Source: Thermoguttaceae bacterium (GTDB lineage: Bacteria > Planctomycetota > Planctomycetia > Pirellulales > Thermoguttaceae). Taken from it: a DNA stretch of 54,133 nucleotides. The translations under genes were made by a program, and so were the position numbers. The stretch is from contig JAFZNK010000107.1 of assembly GCA_017550965.1 (NCBI GenBank), positions 1 to 54,133 on the forward strand, given 5' to 3'. The notes under the pieces were generated by a model. That model had not been told where the DNA came from. It made no database searches and was given only the letters and a program-made list of their open reading frames with translations. Position 1 is the first letter of the stretch; each line of letters starts with the position of its first letter. This document shows positions 1 to 8,817 of this stretch, piece by piece.

Positions 1-2
1 AA

Positions 3-1547
3 GCGTGGACGATTCGCAAACTCCTCGAGTCGGGCGGCGCGTCCGGCGCGCAAACGCGTCTGATCGCGGGCAACCGATTCTACCGAACCGCCGACGTCGA
101 CAAAAGCGTCGCGAAAGAGCTTCTTGACTACGCGATCAAGCGCGACCCGCTCGACTACGCCTCCGCGCTGGAACTTGGATTCCTCAACGGCGAGCCTCAA
201 AAAGCGTTCGCGCAAATCGAAGAGTCGCGCGGCGTTGTCGACGATCGCCCCGACTCCGCGACGATTCGTCAGCAGGAGCTCCTTGAAACGGTCGTCGACT
301 ACGCCAATCGCGGCGCGTGGGACGACGCGCTCGTTCTGCTCGACGCGGCGATCAAATACGGAAAACCGTTCGCAAATATTTCGACCGTATGGTATTACAA
401 AGGCTGGGCGATTCTCAATAAGACCGGCGATCGTCAACGAGCGCAGGAAGCGTTCGGACGCGGCGCCGCGCTTTCAAACGAGTACGTCTTCGCGTTCCGC
501 CCCGAAGAACGCGCCCTGTATAAGTCGATTCTCGACGTCGCGCCCAACGACGCGCAGGCGCGTTACGAATACGGCATGCTCCTGTACTTTTTCAACGAAA
601 AAGATCAGGCGCTCGAACAATGGCGCGAGTCGGCGCGTCTGAGACCGAATTTCGCGCGCGTCTGGAGAAATATCGGGTTCGCCGAAGGTCAAAAACGCGA
701 TTACGACGCCGCGCTCGAAGCGTATCGAAACGCGTTGAAACAAGACCCCGACGATCCGAGATTTATCTACGAATACGACCAGCTCGCCGCGACCGCGGGC
801 AAGGCTCCCGACGAACGGCTCGACGCGATGAAACAATATGCGAACGCGGTCTTTAAATACGACGACTGCGTCGCGAGACTCGTCGAACTCTACAACGCGC
901 TCGGCGACTACGACACTTCGCTCGACGTCCTGGCGCGTCGTCATTTCCACGTCTGGGAAGGAGGACGCGACGTTCATTCGCTCTTTGTCGACGCGGCGTT
1001 GTTGCGCGGCATGAAGCGGCTCGACGCCGGGAATTTCGACGGAGCCGTCGACGATTTCAAAGCGGCGGCGACATATCCGAAGAATTTCGAAGCGGCCCCC
1101 CCGATCGGCGGCGGTCAAAACGCGAAGATCTTCTACCTGACCGCGTTGGCGCTTGAGAAAAAAGGAGACGCCGACGCCGCCAACCGGGCGTACGAAGCGT
1201 GCGTCGCGCCGGAAAACGCGCCCGACTCGCTTCGATCCGAGTCGACGTACTATCGAATCCTCGGCTTGAGAAAACTGGACAGGAGCGAAGACGCCGCCAA
1301 ATTGAGCGAAGAATTCGCCAAACAGGTCGCCGAAGAAGCGTCGAAGACGCCGACCGTCGACGAATTCTCCAAGTTCGGCGAAGAGGGAACCAACGCGCAG
1401 CGAAGCGCGAACTCCTTCTATCAGCAGGGCTTAGTCGCGCGATTAGACGGCGATCTCGAAAAGGCGAATCAGGCGTTCGACGCCGCCGCAAAACTCAATC
1501 CGAACCTTCTCTGGGCGCCCGTCATGAAAGACGCGACGCTGGATTGA
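3..1547 (+). CDS. TPR-repeat protein, 5' end outside the window
   Basis: The reading frame is open from the first bases of the window to a TGA at 1545-1547, so only the C-terminal ~514 residues are visible. They form helical tandem repeats of TPR type. One clear unit reads FARVWRNIGFAEGQKRDYDA, followed by ALEAYRNALKQDPDDP, and a last unit near the C-terminus has GLVARLDGDLEKANQAFDAA. Such arrays are protein-protein scaffolds. In planctomycetes, long TPR proteins of this type often follow an N-terminal beta-sandwich (DUF5107-like), but that part is not visible here, so the link is inference. An internal ATG at 576 is not the true start because the repeat array continues upstream of it. No partner gene is evident downstream. 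Confidence 0.85.
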   Translation, partial: AWTIRKLLESGGASGAQTRLIAGNRFYRTADVDKSVAKELLDYAIKRDPLDYASALELGFLNGEPQKAFAQIEESRGVVDDRPDSATIRQQELLETVVDYANRGAWDDALVLLDAAIKYGKPFANISTVWYYKGWAILNKTGDRQRAQEAFGRGAALSNEYVFAFRPEERALYKSILDVAPNDAQARYEYGMLLYFFNEKDQALEQWRESARLRPNFARVWRNIGFAEGQKRDYDAALEAYRNALKQDPDDPRFIYEYDQLAATAGKAPDERLDAMKQYANAVFKYDDCVARLVELYNALGDYDTSLDVLARRHFHVWEGGRDVHSLFVDAALLRGMKRLDAGNFDGAVDDFKAAATYPKNFEAAPPIGGGQNAKIFYLTALALEKKGDADAANRAYEACVAPENAPDSLRSESTYYRILGLRKLDRSEDAAKLSEEFAKQVAEEASKTPTVDEFSKFGEEGTNAQRSANSFYQQGLVARLDGDLEKANQAFDAAAKLNPNLLWAPVMKDATLD

Positions 1548-1593
1548 CCAAAAACGTGAAACGCAAACGTTTTTAACGCGTTGTGTGCCAGGA

Positions 1594-1632
1594 AATTGGA
1601 CGGTTCTGAATGGTCTTTGGAACCGTCCAATT
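1594..1632 (+). terminator. 13-bp perfect hairpin, possible terminator
   Basis: AATTGGACGGTTC at 1594-1606 is exactly complementary to GAACCGTCCAATT at 1620-1632, with a 13-nt loop. It lies 46 bp after the TPR gene and 31 bp before the next start. The tail is TTCTTAA and not a real U-tract, so it may be a terminator, an mRNA-stabilising stem or a degenerate repeat remnant. Confidence 0.45.
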
Positions 1633-1663
1633 CTTAACGCGACGTTTCCATATCAGGGCAAAA

Positions 1664-2086
1664 ATGAGCGAATACAAACTGATTCAAAGCGTCGACGATC
1701 TCAACGATATGACGTCGTATTTCGACGACTCTATCGTTCGCGAATGTATTATTCGAACCCAGGGTTGCGTCGACGAAGAATTCCGGATGCGCAACGATTG
1801 GGGATTGTTTGATTTAAGAATGTTGGTTCAAATTCAGGATAAAGAAACCCCGGCGATGGAGATTCTTTTTTCGGACGTGTTAAAATTTGAATTAACAGAT
1901 ATTTTCATTCCTCCTCCCGAAGGCCGCGTCGTTGACGATTGCTGGTGTATAACGAAATTCGTCGGCGACGAAAAACTCACTAAAGAAAACATGTTTTTTT
2001 ATTCCATGATCGTTGCCAAACGAATCGAATATCGCTTTCTGGATAAAAGCTATTTGGGAGAAAACGCTTCGTTGATTAGGGAATAA
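1664..2086 (+). CDS. hypothetical protein, 140 aa
   Basis: I do not recognise this family. The start is taken at the ATG of MSEYKLIQSVDDLNDM. An earlier in-frame ATG at 1610 would add 18 residues encoded across the hairpin at 1594-1632, so it is less likely. The protein is acidic, with alternating hydrophobic beta-type stretches (LRMLVQIQDK, MEILFSDVLKFELTD) and no signal peptide or membrane segment. It is convergent with the rloB-like gene, with 24 bp between the stop codons. A small acidic orphan beside a defence pair could be an immunity or accessory protein, but nothing in the sequence shows this. Confidence 0.65.
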   Translation: MSEYKLIQSVDDLNDMTSYFDDSIVRECIIRTQGCVDEEFRMRNDWGLFDLRMLVQIQDKETPAMEILFSDVLKFELTDIFIPPPEGRVVDDCWCITKFVGDEKLTKENMFFYSMIVAKRIEYRFLDKSYLGENASLIRE

Positions 2087-2110
2087 AACCGCTTGCGGAC
2101 AATTAAACGC

Positions 2111-2734
2111 TCAATTAAAATCGCGTTCCAAGCCGTACTCTTTGGCGAGGAATTCGACAAACTGGAACATTTGCGACCCGTCGTGTTCAAGTAAGTTGCC
2201 GCTGTTCTGAAACTTTTGACGAGCTTTTTTATTCGCAGACACGATCTGTCCGTAGGAAAAGTCCGACGTCTGCAATTTCTTATCATAGCGTTCAAAAAAG
2301 GTTCGACAGTCGTCTTTATTATCAAAATGTAAGGACAGCCAGTATTCAAAGTTGGGCGCGCTTAGAATCCAATGATTTCTATCGGGGTCTTTATCGACCC
2401 ATTTCTGAATCTCCTGGAACTGTTCGCGCGTCCATTGATCGCGATCGCAAATCAACCACGCCGAGTAGTTCTCGTCAAGTTTATTGTCTTCGATTTCTCT
2501 GCGTAAACGCTGGAGAAGACTTCTTGGCGAACTCTGATCGCGATGTTTAACAATTGCGACGCTAATGTTCAGATTCTCCGTCGTCTTTTGACGTCGTTCG
2601 CTGAGAAAAAGCGACCTGACAATATCAATATACTGACGTTCTGTAATTGCGCCCTCCGTCGCGACCAAAACGAGTTTCTTTAACGCTAATCGGCGAGACG
2701 GTCGAATAAAACGCGGATTTCTTCTTTGATTCAC
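2111..2734 (-). CDS. rloB: RloB-like nuclease-type protein
   Basis: The 207-aa protein has the RloB family landmarks. Near the N-terminus is LVLVATEGAITERQYIDIV (the EGxxTExxY motif), then WLICDRDQW (a DxD-type acidic site), then SAPNFEYWLSLHF. This layout resembles a Toprim-like metal site, so nuclease activity is inferred and not shown. Translation starts at a GTG (2732-2734), 11 bp after the stop of the upstream ATPase gene, so the two are one operon. RloA/RloB pairs are known as restriction-linked ORFs, and related ATPase+RloB pairs act in phage abortive infection (AbiL type). The location next to a type I restriction system fits this. Length is normal for the family. Confidence 0.85.
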   Translation of the reverse strand: MNQRRNPRFIRPSRRLALKKLVLVATEGAITERQYIDIVRSLFLSERRQKTTENLNISVAIVKHRDQSSPRSLLQRLRREIEDNKLDENYSAWLICDRDQWTREQFQEIQKWVDKDPDRNHWILSAPNFEYWLSLHFDNKDDCRTFFERYDKKLQTSDFSYGQIVSANKKARQKFQNSGNLLEHDGSQMFQFVEFLAKEYGLERDFN

Positions 2735-2745
2735 AGGAACGTTCC

Positions 2746-4026
2746 TTATCGTCGGGTAAGATGGGGAACGCCGCCAAAACGACCGTAGAGATACGCGTTC
2801 AACAGCGATTTATCGTGTCGAATATTAAAGTCGCCGACGCTAAAAAGAGAAGAACAATCGTTGTTTTTCTCCACCAGCCACAATTCGTCGCGCCGGAGCA
2901 AACTCTGATCCATGAGCAACGCGTCGTGAGTCGTGAAAAACAACTGCGACCGCGTGTCTACGGTGCAGAAATCCAGATAGTCTTCGATCAGCTTTCTTGT
3001 CATAAGGTGATGCAGACTTCGATCTATTTCGTCAATAAAGACGACTCGTCCCTGCTGAGGATCTTTCAAAAAAGTAAAGGCGGGAATCAAGTCGAGCAAG
3101 CGACACGTTCCGTCGGACTCGTCGGCAAGCTCAAAAAGAGTTTTCTGATCGGACGATCCTTCCATCGCATGAACGGCGACCATTTTACTGACGGACGTCG
3201 CGTCTCCCTTTTTTCTGACAAGGTACGGACCGATCTGAAACAACGTCGCTTCCGGAAAATTATCGCTTTCGCTTTGCAGTTTAACGTTCACTTGAAACGG
3301 AAGCTGATCGAGCGAAACCTCTTTGACGTCGATCTTTTCAATTCCAACGTCGAAAGCGTCAAGAGCCTCCTGATTCTGGGGTTGAAAAGGACAAAGGTCG
3401 TTCGCGTACATTTCGAAAGTATTGCAAGACGCGTTCGGAGCAATGAGAAGAAGATTGTTTTGGAACCAATTGTAAATCGACTGAAACTCCTCGCGTCTCT
3501 GGAAAACGCTGTTTGTCAAAAAGAGAAGATTTCTCTGAGTCCCCTTACCGACGTATTTGAGCGAGTCAATGTCGGCGTATTTACCTTTAAGCGCAATCTT
3601 CTCTCCGATACGCTCAAAAATCGGACGTTCGACCGTTTGAAGGATTTCAAAAAGCGATTCCGTCAACACTTCGGAACGCGTAACCTCAAACGAATAGCGC
3701 CACGCTCTGTTTTCGACAAGTATTTCAAATTCAAAGCTCGTCGACTTCTTTGATAGTTCGAAACTCAAAGCAAACGGCTTGACGCCGATCCCCTGAGAAG
3801 GTTTGACGCCGTCGACAATATATTTCCTGGCAAAAGCAAGCGCCTCGAAAAAGTTTGACTTTCCGGACGCGTTTCCGCCATATATGGCGGATATCGGAAG
3901 AAGACGCATTTTTGGTCGATTAATCAAGGCGACTCGTTCCTTATGAAGCTGCTCTTTACCCGCTACTGAAGAAAATTCAAGACAAGGAAAAGATTTCCAG
4001 TTCTTTGCTTTAAAACTGATCAGCAT
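2746..4026 (-). CDS. rloA: RloA-like AAA/ABC-type ATPase
   Basis: This 426-aa protein is an ABC/OLD-class ATPase of the AAA_15/AAA_21 type. It opens with LISFKAKNWKSF, typical of the family. Walker A is GGNASGKSN at about residues 50-58, Walker B is RVVFIDEIDRSLH, and a switch-His motif FFTTHD follows. The ATG at 4024-4026 is chosen because AGGAGGAGG lies just upstream; a TTG five codons earlier would read through that ribosome site. It is co-transcribed with the RloB-like gene. By family knowledge, the ATPase senses or regulates and the RloB partner is the effector, probably in phage defence. What triggers it cannot be read from the sequence. Confidence 0.88.
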   Translation of the reverse strand: MLISFKAKNWKSFPCLEFSSVAGKEQLHKERVALINRPKMRLLPISAIYGGNASGKSNFFEALAFARKYIVDGVKPSQGIGVKPFALSFELSKKSTSFEFEILVENRAWRYSFEVTRSEVLTESLFEILQTVERPIFERIGEKIALKGKYADIDSLKYVGKGTQRNLLFLTNSVFQRREEFQSIYNWFQNNLLLIAPNASCNTFEMYANDLCPFQPQNQEALDAFDVGIEKIDVKEVSLDQLPFQVNVKLQSESDNFPEATLFQIGPYLVRKKGDATSVSKMVAVHAMEGSSDQKTLFELADESDGTCRLLDLIPAFTFLKDPQQGRVVFIDEIDRSLHHLMTRKLIEDYLDFCTVDTRSQLFFTTHDALLMDQSLLRRDELWLVEKNNDCSSLFSVGDFNIRHDKSLLNAYLYGRFGGVPHLTRR

Positions 4027-4063
4027 TTCCCTCCTCCTCAACGGTCATTGGATTATTGCTACA

Positions 4064-4154
4064 AACGTGAAATATTCGTCATTTCCCTATTATTATAACA
4101 AGAAACCTAATATTTTCCAGCTCATAACGTGAAAAATTCACGAAATCGTCATTT
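4064..4154. repeat. two copies of an AACGTGAAA...TTC...TCATTT element
   Basis: Copy A at 4064-4084 reads AACGTGAAATATTCGTCATTT apart from its last base; copy B at 4126-4154 begins AACGTGAAAAATTC and contains the palindrome CGTGAA-AAA-TTCACG before ending in TCGTCATTT. They sit on either side of the candidate rloA promoter, which is where operators of an autoregulated defence operon would be expected. The function is inferred. Confidence 0.4.
4092..4119 (-). promoter_or_regulatory. candidate sigma70 promoter for rloA-rloB
   Basis: On the minus strand TGGAAA (4114-4119) and TATAAT (4092-4097) are separated by 16 bp. The -10 is perfect and the -35 matches four of six. The start point would be near 4085, leaving a leader of about 60 nt before the ATG at 4026. 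Confidence 0.45.
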
Positions 4155-4342
4155 TTATCAGCAAACAAGTTCAATTCGCCTGACAAATCAGGAACGCGTC
4201 CTTTTAGAGGGACGCCCTAAGGCAATCCCCAAGCGCTTGAAACACTATTGACGCGCGATAAATCTCGGTTGAACACGGCGACAAGGCAAATCGCAGACAT
4301 TATAGGAATCGACGTTGCCGTTAAATAAGACAAACCTATTAG

Positions 4343-4370
4343 TTGCGTTTCGGAAAACGCGCGCTACAAT
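4343..4370 (+). promoter_or_regulatory. candidate sigma70 promoter upstream of the GNAT gene
   Basis: TTGCGT at 4343-4348 and TACAAT at 4365-4370 are spaced by 16 bp. A transcript starting near 4377 would have a leader of about 190 nt. The whole stretch 4027-4564 has no credible gene. It holds the rloA control region, this promoter, and a small imperfect hairpin at 4485-4504. Confidence 0.35.
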
Positions 4371-4564
4371 AGAGGCGTCGCGCCGAGTCTCGTACAGAGA
4401 CAAAGCGCGACGCTGATTTTCGTATTTTTCACTTAACATAAGGAACGTTTTTTGAAGAAATTAACTTTGATCGTTGCGTGAGAACGGAGGGTTTCGGCCT
4501 TCCGCAAAGAGTATCGTTTATGATAAGGAGAATTAACGCCAAACAAAAAAGAGAATAAACAACA

Positions 4565-5212
4565 ATGAGCAATTTCGAATATACGCTCGATATCGAACGT
4601 CCCGAAGATTATTTTGAAGCGGAAAACCTGACTCGCGAGGCGTTTTGGAACGTCTACGCGCCCGGCTGCGTCGAACATTATATCCTCAAAAGGTTTCGGA
4701 CGCGTCCGGAGTTCGTCCCCGAGCTGAGTTTATGCATGCGCGTCGGCGGCAAGCTCGTCGCGCACGTCATGTACCTCTGGTCGGAGATCCGATGCGACGA
4801 CGGACGGCGTCTTCCCGTCATGACGTTCGGCCCGATCAGCGTCGCGCCGGAATATCAGCGCCGCGGAATCGGAACGATCCTCTTGCGCGAATCGATGGAG
4901 CGCGCGCGACGGATGGGCGCCAAAGCCCTGCCGATCGCGGGCAAAATCGGGTTCTACGGCAAGTCCGGATTCGTCGTCGCAAGTACGAAAGGCGTTCACT
5001 ACTACGCCGAACCGCGCGAAAACGAGGTTCCGTACTTCCTGATCAAAGAGCTGGAGCCGGGGTTCCTCGACGACGTCGAAGGAATCTACGTCGACCCCGA
5101 GGGTTACGACGTCAAGACGATCGATCCCGACGAGTTCGAAGCGTACGACGCGCAGTTCCCGCCGAAAATCAAGCGAAAACTGCCCGGCCAGATCTTCGAT
5201 AAAATCTTCTAG
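4565..5212 (+). CDS. GNAT-family N-acetyltransferase
   Basis: The 215-aa protein has the acetyl-CoA binding core of GNAT enzymes. FGPISVAPEYQRRGIGTILL at residues 88-107 contains the QRRGIG pyrophosphate loop, preceded by the beta strand carrying RLPVMTF, and GFYGKSGF follows as the usual C-terminal motif B region. The pattern is that of the YhbS-like subgroup (COG3153), which transfers an acetyl group to an unidentified amine. No strong ribosome site is visible before the ATG; the nearest is AAGGAG about 35 nt upstream. It sits between two defence operons but shows no defence-specific feature, so a link is not supported. It is a single-gene unit ended by a strong hairpin at 5246. Confidence 0.88.
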   Translation: MSNFEYTLDIERPEDYFEAENLTREAFWNVYAPGCVEHYILKRFRTRPEFVPELSLCMRVGGKLVAHVMYLWSEIRCDDGRRLPVMTFGPISVAPEYQRRGIGTILLRESMERARRMGAKALPIAGKIGFYGKSGFVVASTKGVHYYAEPRENEVPYFLIKELEPGFLDDVEGIYVDPEGYDVKTIDPDEFEAYDAQFPPKIKRKLPGQIFDKIF

Positions 5213-5245
5213 ACCACGATTTGTCGAGTCGTTCGACGAATAAGC

Positions 5246-5279
5246 GGCTCCGCGTCGTTACTCAAAACGACGCGGAGCC
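5246..5279 (+). terminator. 14-bp perfect hairpin after the GNAT gene
   Basis: GGCTCCGCGTCGTT (5246-5259) pairs perfectly with AACGACGCGGAGCC (5266-5279) around a 6-nt loop ACTCAA. It lies 34 bp after the stop codon. There is no U-tract. Its 3' arm merges into the first unit of the tandem repeat. Confidence 0.55.
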
Positions 5280-5463
5280 CAAACGTATAATTTCCCAACC
5301 AACGCGACGCCCAGACGTAAAAATACCCAACCAACGCGGCGCCCAAACACAAAATTACCCAACCAACGCGGCGCCCAAACGTATAATTTCCAAACCAACG
5401 CGGCGCCCAAACGCATATTTTCCCAAACTAACTCGACGCGTAAACACAAGTTCGCAAGCCGCC
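5272..5463. repeat. 32-bp tandem repeat, about five copies plus a degenerate sixth
   Basis: Units start at 5272, 5304, 5336, 5368 and 5400 (the last is 33 bp), with a decayed copy at 5433-5463. Each has a conserved part built on CCAACCAACGCGGCGCCCAA and a variable AT-rich part of about 9 bp (for example GTATAATTT, GTAAAAATA). The 32-bp period is not a multiple of three, so it is not a coding repeat. It lies between the convergent GNAT and hsdR genes. A single related unit occurs at 51676-51708. Confidence 0.85.
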
Positions 5464-5542
5464 TTCTAAAGGACGCAGAGGCCTTGTGCCTCGGAGTCCG
5501 GCGGCGGGCTGTGCCATATCAACCGTCAACACAGTATCGGAC

Positions 5543-5585
5543 GCCGCAGGCAACGTCGATCAACGCAACGCGCCAACGCAAATTC
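5543..5585. repeat. member of a dispersed intergenic repeat (GCCGCAGGC...CAACGCAACGCG)
   Basis: The stretch GCCGCAGGCAACGTCGATC followed by AACGCAACGCG closely resembles a copy at 51749-51773 (GCCGCAGGCAAACAACGCAA, then CGCG). It ends a few bases before the hsdR stop codon. The imperfect hairpin at 5471-5499 lies just upstream. Confidence 0.55.
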
Positions 5586-5593
5586 TCTCCCGA

Positions 5594-8500
5594 TCAATCC
5601 TCCGCTTCGCTTTCGATAAATTCAATCAACGCCTCGATTGCGTCTATCGAAACACGAAACGGCTTGAGCGTCTTGCCCAATTGATTCTCGAGAAACGCGC
5701 GCGCCTTGCCTTTGTCGATCGAACCGGCGAGCTTGTCAAACTTGTTGAACGAACGCACGTCTTCGCCTTTTCGATGCTGTTCGATAAAAAACCGCAGTTC
5801 GTCGAAATTCAACCCCAACGCGTCGGCGAAATTCCTTATCCGATCGAGTTTGTCGTTTCGGCTGTACTCGGCGACGTATTCCCGAAACGTCTTGCCGGGC
5901 TCGACAAAAACGTTTCCCTGCTGAACGTCGTGCAGAAAATTATTGGCGCAGCGCTGTTCTTCCTGCGTCAAGACGCCAAATTGCCGATGAAGGTCGACGA
6001 GAACCGCGTCGACTTCCTCCCCGGTCTGAAGCGCCTTATAGTACTTTTCAAAGCGCGAGTTGAGATAGTCCGAATCGATCTTTCCGACGTCGATTTCTGT
6101 AAGCGACGCGTCGATATCGAACGGGATTTCTTCCTTTTTTGTCGACGCGTTGGGGATCTCCTTATAACGAAGCGCCAGAACGTAATATGTGTTTTCGTCA
6201 AGTTTAACGAATACCTTTTTCTTGCCGCCCTTCCCGTCGTCAAACGAATACTCGCGTTCTTCCCATGAGAACCTCTGAATTTTCGCGGCGTGGATAGAGC
6301 CTTTGAGCTTAGGGAACAGATAAGCGAATTTCGCGATCTTTTCGTTCTCTTGCGGCAAACGTTCGAAATTCTCAATTCCATCCGAAACAAACAGATACTG
6401 TATTTCGGTAAACGTCTCGTTTAACTTTTCGAGATGAGATTCCAGTTTATCGACGAAAATCCCAAACGGCTTTTCTCCAGAATAGAGTTTGAACGCTTCT
6501 TCGACGTTCCGCTCCATCGTGTGCGGATAGCGATAATACCGAATCGTTCCAAACGGCTTGTCCGGGCCGAAAAGCCGGTTCGTTCGCGAAAACGCCTGAA
6601 TGAGACGCTCGTACCTGAGTTCTTTATCCAGATAGAGAACGTTGATCCATTTGGAATCGTATCCCGTGAGCAATTGATCGACGACAATGACAAGATCAAG
6701 TTGACCTTCCGGTTTACGCTCGATTCCAATATAAGGGCCTTTATGCGCGAGCCGGGACGCTAAGTCGCGTTTAAATAACGCGTGTTGATCAAACGTATAT
6801 TTTTTGCCGAACGTCTTGCCGTAGTCGTCAAGTATTTCCAGAATCCCTTCCGTCTTAAACGTCGCGTAGAGTTTTTTCTTTTCGTCGGGGGTCTCGATTC
6901 CGTCGTAGTCAAGTTGCCCCGCCTCGTCGTCGGAATCGTCGGCGACGTGTTTGTCGACGTAATTAACGTTCGGATCGAACAGTGCCGTAACTTTCAACGA
7001 CGGAGCTTTTTCTTTAAAGAGCCGATAATACTTGATCGCCTCGACGACGCTGCTCGTCGCCAAAATCGCGTGGAATTTCTTACCGACGCTTGAAACCGTC
7101 CAGTTTTCCACAATATCGTCGACGACTTTTGCGCGGTGTTTCGCGCCCTGGACGTCGTCCGAATACTGCGTAACGGGAATTCGCGATTCCACGCCTTGAA
7201 CAAGTTTGCCGTCGACTTTTGACCCCCTCGGCATGGGCGCGTTAACCCACTGGTAAAAGACGGCGCTCTTCTTCGGATCCGCCAACGCTTCTTCGATAGA
7301 ATTCGCTTTCGCTTCATGAAGCGCGACTTCCTTTTTGAGATCTTTGTCCCGATACGTCAAGACTTTGTAATGATCGAATCCTAAAACGTTTCCGTCGCGT
7401 ATTCCGTCGGCGACGCTGTATCGGTGTATTTCGTTTCCGAAGACTTGGGCGGTCGTACTGTCTTTCTTTTTATTTTCTTCTTGAATCGGGGTTCCGCTAA
7501 ACCCGAAAAACATTGCGCGCGGAAAATTGTCTTTGATCATAGCGAGCATGTCGCCGAACGTGCTTCGGTGGCATTCGTCGACGATAAAAACGATCCGTTT
7601 CTTGTCGAGCGCTTCAAAATCGGCGTCGTTGACGCCCTTAACCTTGCGCAAAAGACTCGCCTTTTGAATCGACGTTACGATCAATTTGTCCTCCTGTTTG
7701 GAGCTTCTCAATTTGGTCAGGAGCGCGAACGAATCCGCCGTATCCTGAATCTCGACGTCGGCGCCCGAAAACCCGCGATATTCGTTCAACGACTGCGTTC
7801 CCAGCTCGATTCGATCCATAAGAAAGACGACTTTGTCCGCGTCTCCCGACTCTTTAACAAGTTGCGCCGACTTGAAGCTCGTGAGCGTCTTGCCCGAACC
7901 GGTCGTGTGCCAGACGTACCCGCCGCGCTGTAGTTCCGGACCGACGATTTTCCAGTCGCGCTTGGAAACTCGGGTGGAGATCCCGCTCGCCGCGTAATAT
8001 TGATAACTCCGCATGACCTTGAGCGTTCCGTCCGTGTCGTCGGCGACGGAGTAGAACCCGATGAGCTGATGCGCCATCGGAATCGAGAGCAAATCGCTCG
8101 CGATTCTGTTCCAGGAGTCGACGCGCTCGTTGTTGGGGTCGGCCCAGTGAAAATAGTAGTTCTTATCGAACTTTCCGTCGGGGCCGGGATTCGCGAAATA
8201 GACAGTCTCTTCCGGCGTCATCGCGACGAAAATCCGCACGAGCGAAAACAGCCCCGAAAACGCGCCCTGGTTCGAATAATACTGAATTTGATTGCAGGGC
8301 GCGCTCAAAGGAACGCCGCTTCGCTTGAGCTCGATATGAATGAGCGGCATCCCGTTGATAAGAAGCGACAGATCGCCGCGCGGATGAGGCGCCCCGGAAA
8401 CGTTGGGCGAAAAGCGCGGTTGACGCGCGATTTGGTATCGGCTCTTTCCCCCCGCGATCTCGTTGCGGTCGTAGATTTTCAACACGACGTCTTTGCCCAA

Positions 8501-8803
8501 ATGCGCCGCGTCCTCTCTCGCGTCGCGCTTAATGCGAACCTCCTTGCCGTTGATAAACCTGTTCAGACGACAGGGCGTTCGATACCCCCTGATCTGCTCT
8601 TTGATCTGTTCGATCTCCCCATGCGTCAACGGAACTTCGTTCAACGCGTCCCGCCCGCGATTGTTCTCGAAAAGAACGCGCGCCCAATTGTCGACAAGCT
8701 CTTCTTCAGTCGGATATTCGATCACGTCCGAATCCCAGCCGTATTTCGTCGTCAGCGCTTCGATTAACGCGTCTTCAAACGCTTTCTCGCTTGTGAAACC
8801 CAT
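5594..8803 (-). CDS. hsdR: type I restriction enzyme, motor/nuclease subunit HsdR
   Basis: This 1069-aa protein is the DNA-translocating and cleaving subunit of the type I enzyme. The N-terminal PD-(D/E)xK nuclease is visible as D144 followed by IHIELKRSG (E158, K160). The superfamily-2 helicase follows: Walker A HTTGSGKT (299-306), DECH box (409-412), FFGFSGTP (motif III), and LIQAFSRTNR (motif VI). A C-terminal helical region would contact the methylase core. Length is normal and no motif is damaged. The ATG follows AAAGGAA by 8 nt and lies 14 bp after the hsdS stop, so it is the last gene of hsdM-hsdS-hsdR. It cuts DNA far from unmodified recognition sites. Confidence 0.97.
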   Translation of the reverse strand: MGFTSEKAFEDALIEALTTKYGWDSDVIEYPTEEELVDNWARVLFENNRGRDALNEVPLTHGEIEQIKEQIRGYRTPCRLNRFINGKEVRIKRDAREDAAHLGKDVVLKIYDRNEIAGGKSRYQIARQPRFSPNVSGAPHPRGDLSLLINGMPLIHIELKRSGVPLSAPCNQIQYYSNQGAFSGLFSLVRIFVAMTPEETVYFANPGPDGKFDKNYYFHWADPNNERVDSWNRIASDLLSIPMAHQLIGFYSVADDTDGTLKVMRSYQYYAASGISTRVSKRDWKIVGPELQRGGYVWHTTGSGKTLTSFKSAQLVKESGDADKVVFLMDRIELGTQSLNEYRGFSGADVEIQDTADSFALLTKLRSSKQEDKLIVTSIQKASLLRKVKGVNDADFEALDKKRIVFIVDECHRSTFGDMLAMIKDNFPRAMFFGFSGTPIQEENKKKDSTTAQVFGNEIHRYSVADGIRDGNVLGFDHYKVLTYRDKDLKKEVALHEAKANSIEEALADPKKSAVFYQWVNAPMPRGSKVDGKLVQGVESRIPVTQYSDDVQGAKHRAKVVDDIVENWTVSSVGKKFHAILATSSVVEAIKYYRLFKEKAPSLKVTALFDPNVNYVDKHVADDSDDEAGQLDYDGIETPDEKKKLYATFKTEGILEILDDYGKTFGKKYTFDQHALFKRDLASRLAHKGPYIGIERKPEGQLDLVIVVDQLLTGYDSKWINVLYLDKELRYERLIQAFSRTNRLFGPDKPFGTIRYYRYPHTMERNVEEAFKLYSGEKPFGIFVDKLESHLEKLNETFTEIQYLFVSDGIENFERLPQENEKIAKFAYLFPKLKGSIHAAKIQRFSWEEREYSFDDGKGGKKKVFVKLDENTYYVLALRYKEIPNASTKKEEIPFDIDASLTEIDVGKIDSDYLNSRFEKYYKALQTGEEVDAVLVDLHRQFGVLTQEEQRCANNFLHDVQQGNVFVEPGKTFREYVAEYSRNDKLDRIRNFADALGLNFDELRFFIEQHRKGEDVRSFNKFDKLAGSIDKGKARAFLENQLGKTLKPFRVSIDAIEALIEFIESEAED

Positions 8804-8817
8804 AAGTCGAATTCCTT

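Noticed and set aside
4059..4082. 7-codon frame MTNISRL upstream of rloA, similar in first bases to the AlbA_2 gene start
   Set aside because: The shared bases are few, and the stretch is better explained as the repeated CGTGAA element.
4485..4504. CGGAGGG/CCTTCCG hairpin as a terminator
   Set aside because: It has a G-T pair, a 6-nt loop, no U-tract, and no gene ends upstream on that strand.
4520..4558. 12-codon frame (MIRRINAKQKRE) before the GNAT gene
   Set aside because: It has no ribosome site and such short frames are expected by chance in AT-rich DNA.
5272..5463. CRISPR array
   Set aside because: The units are contiguous at 32 bp, the variable part is only ~9 AT-rich bases, and no cas gene is near.
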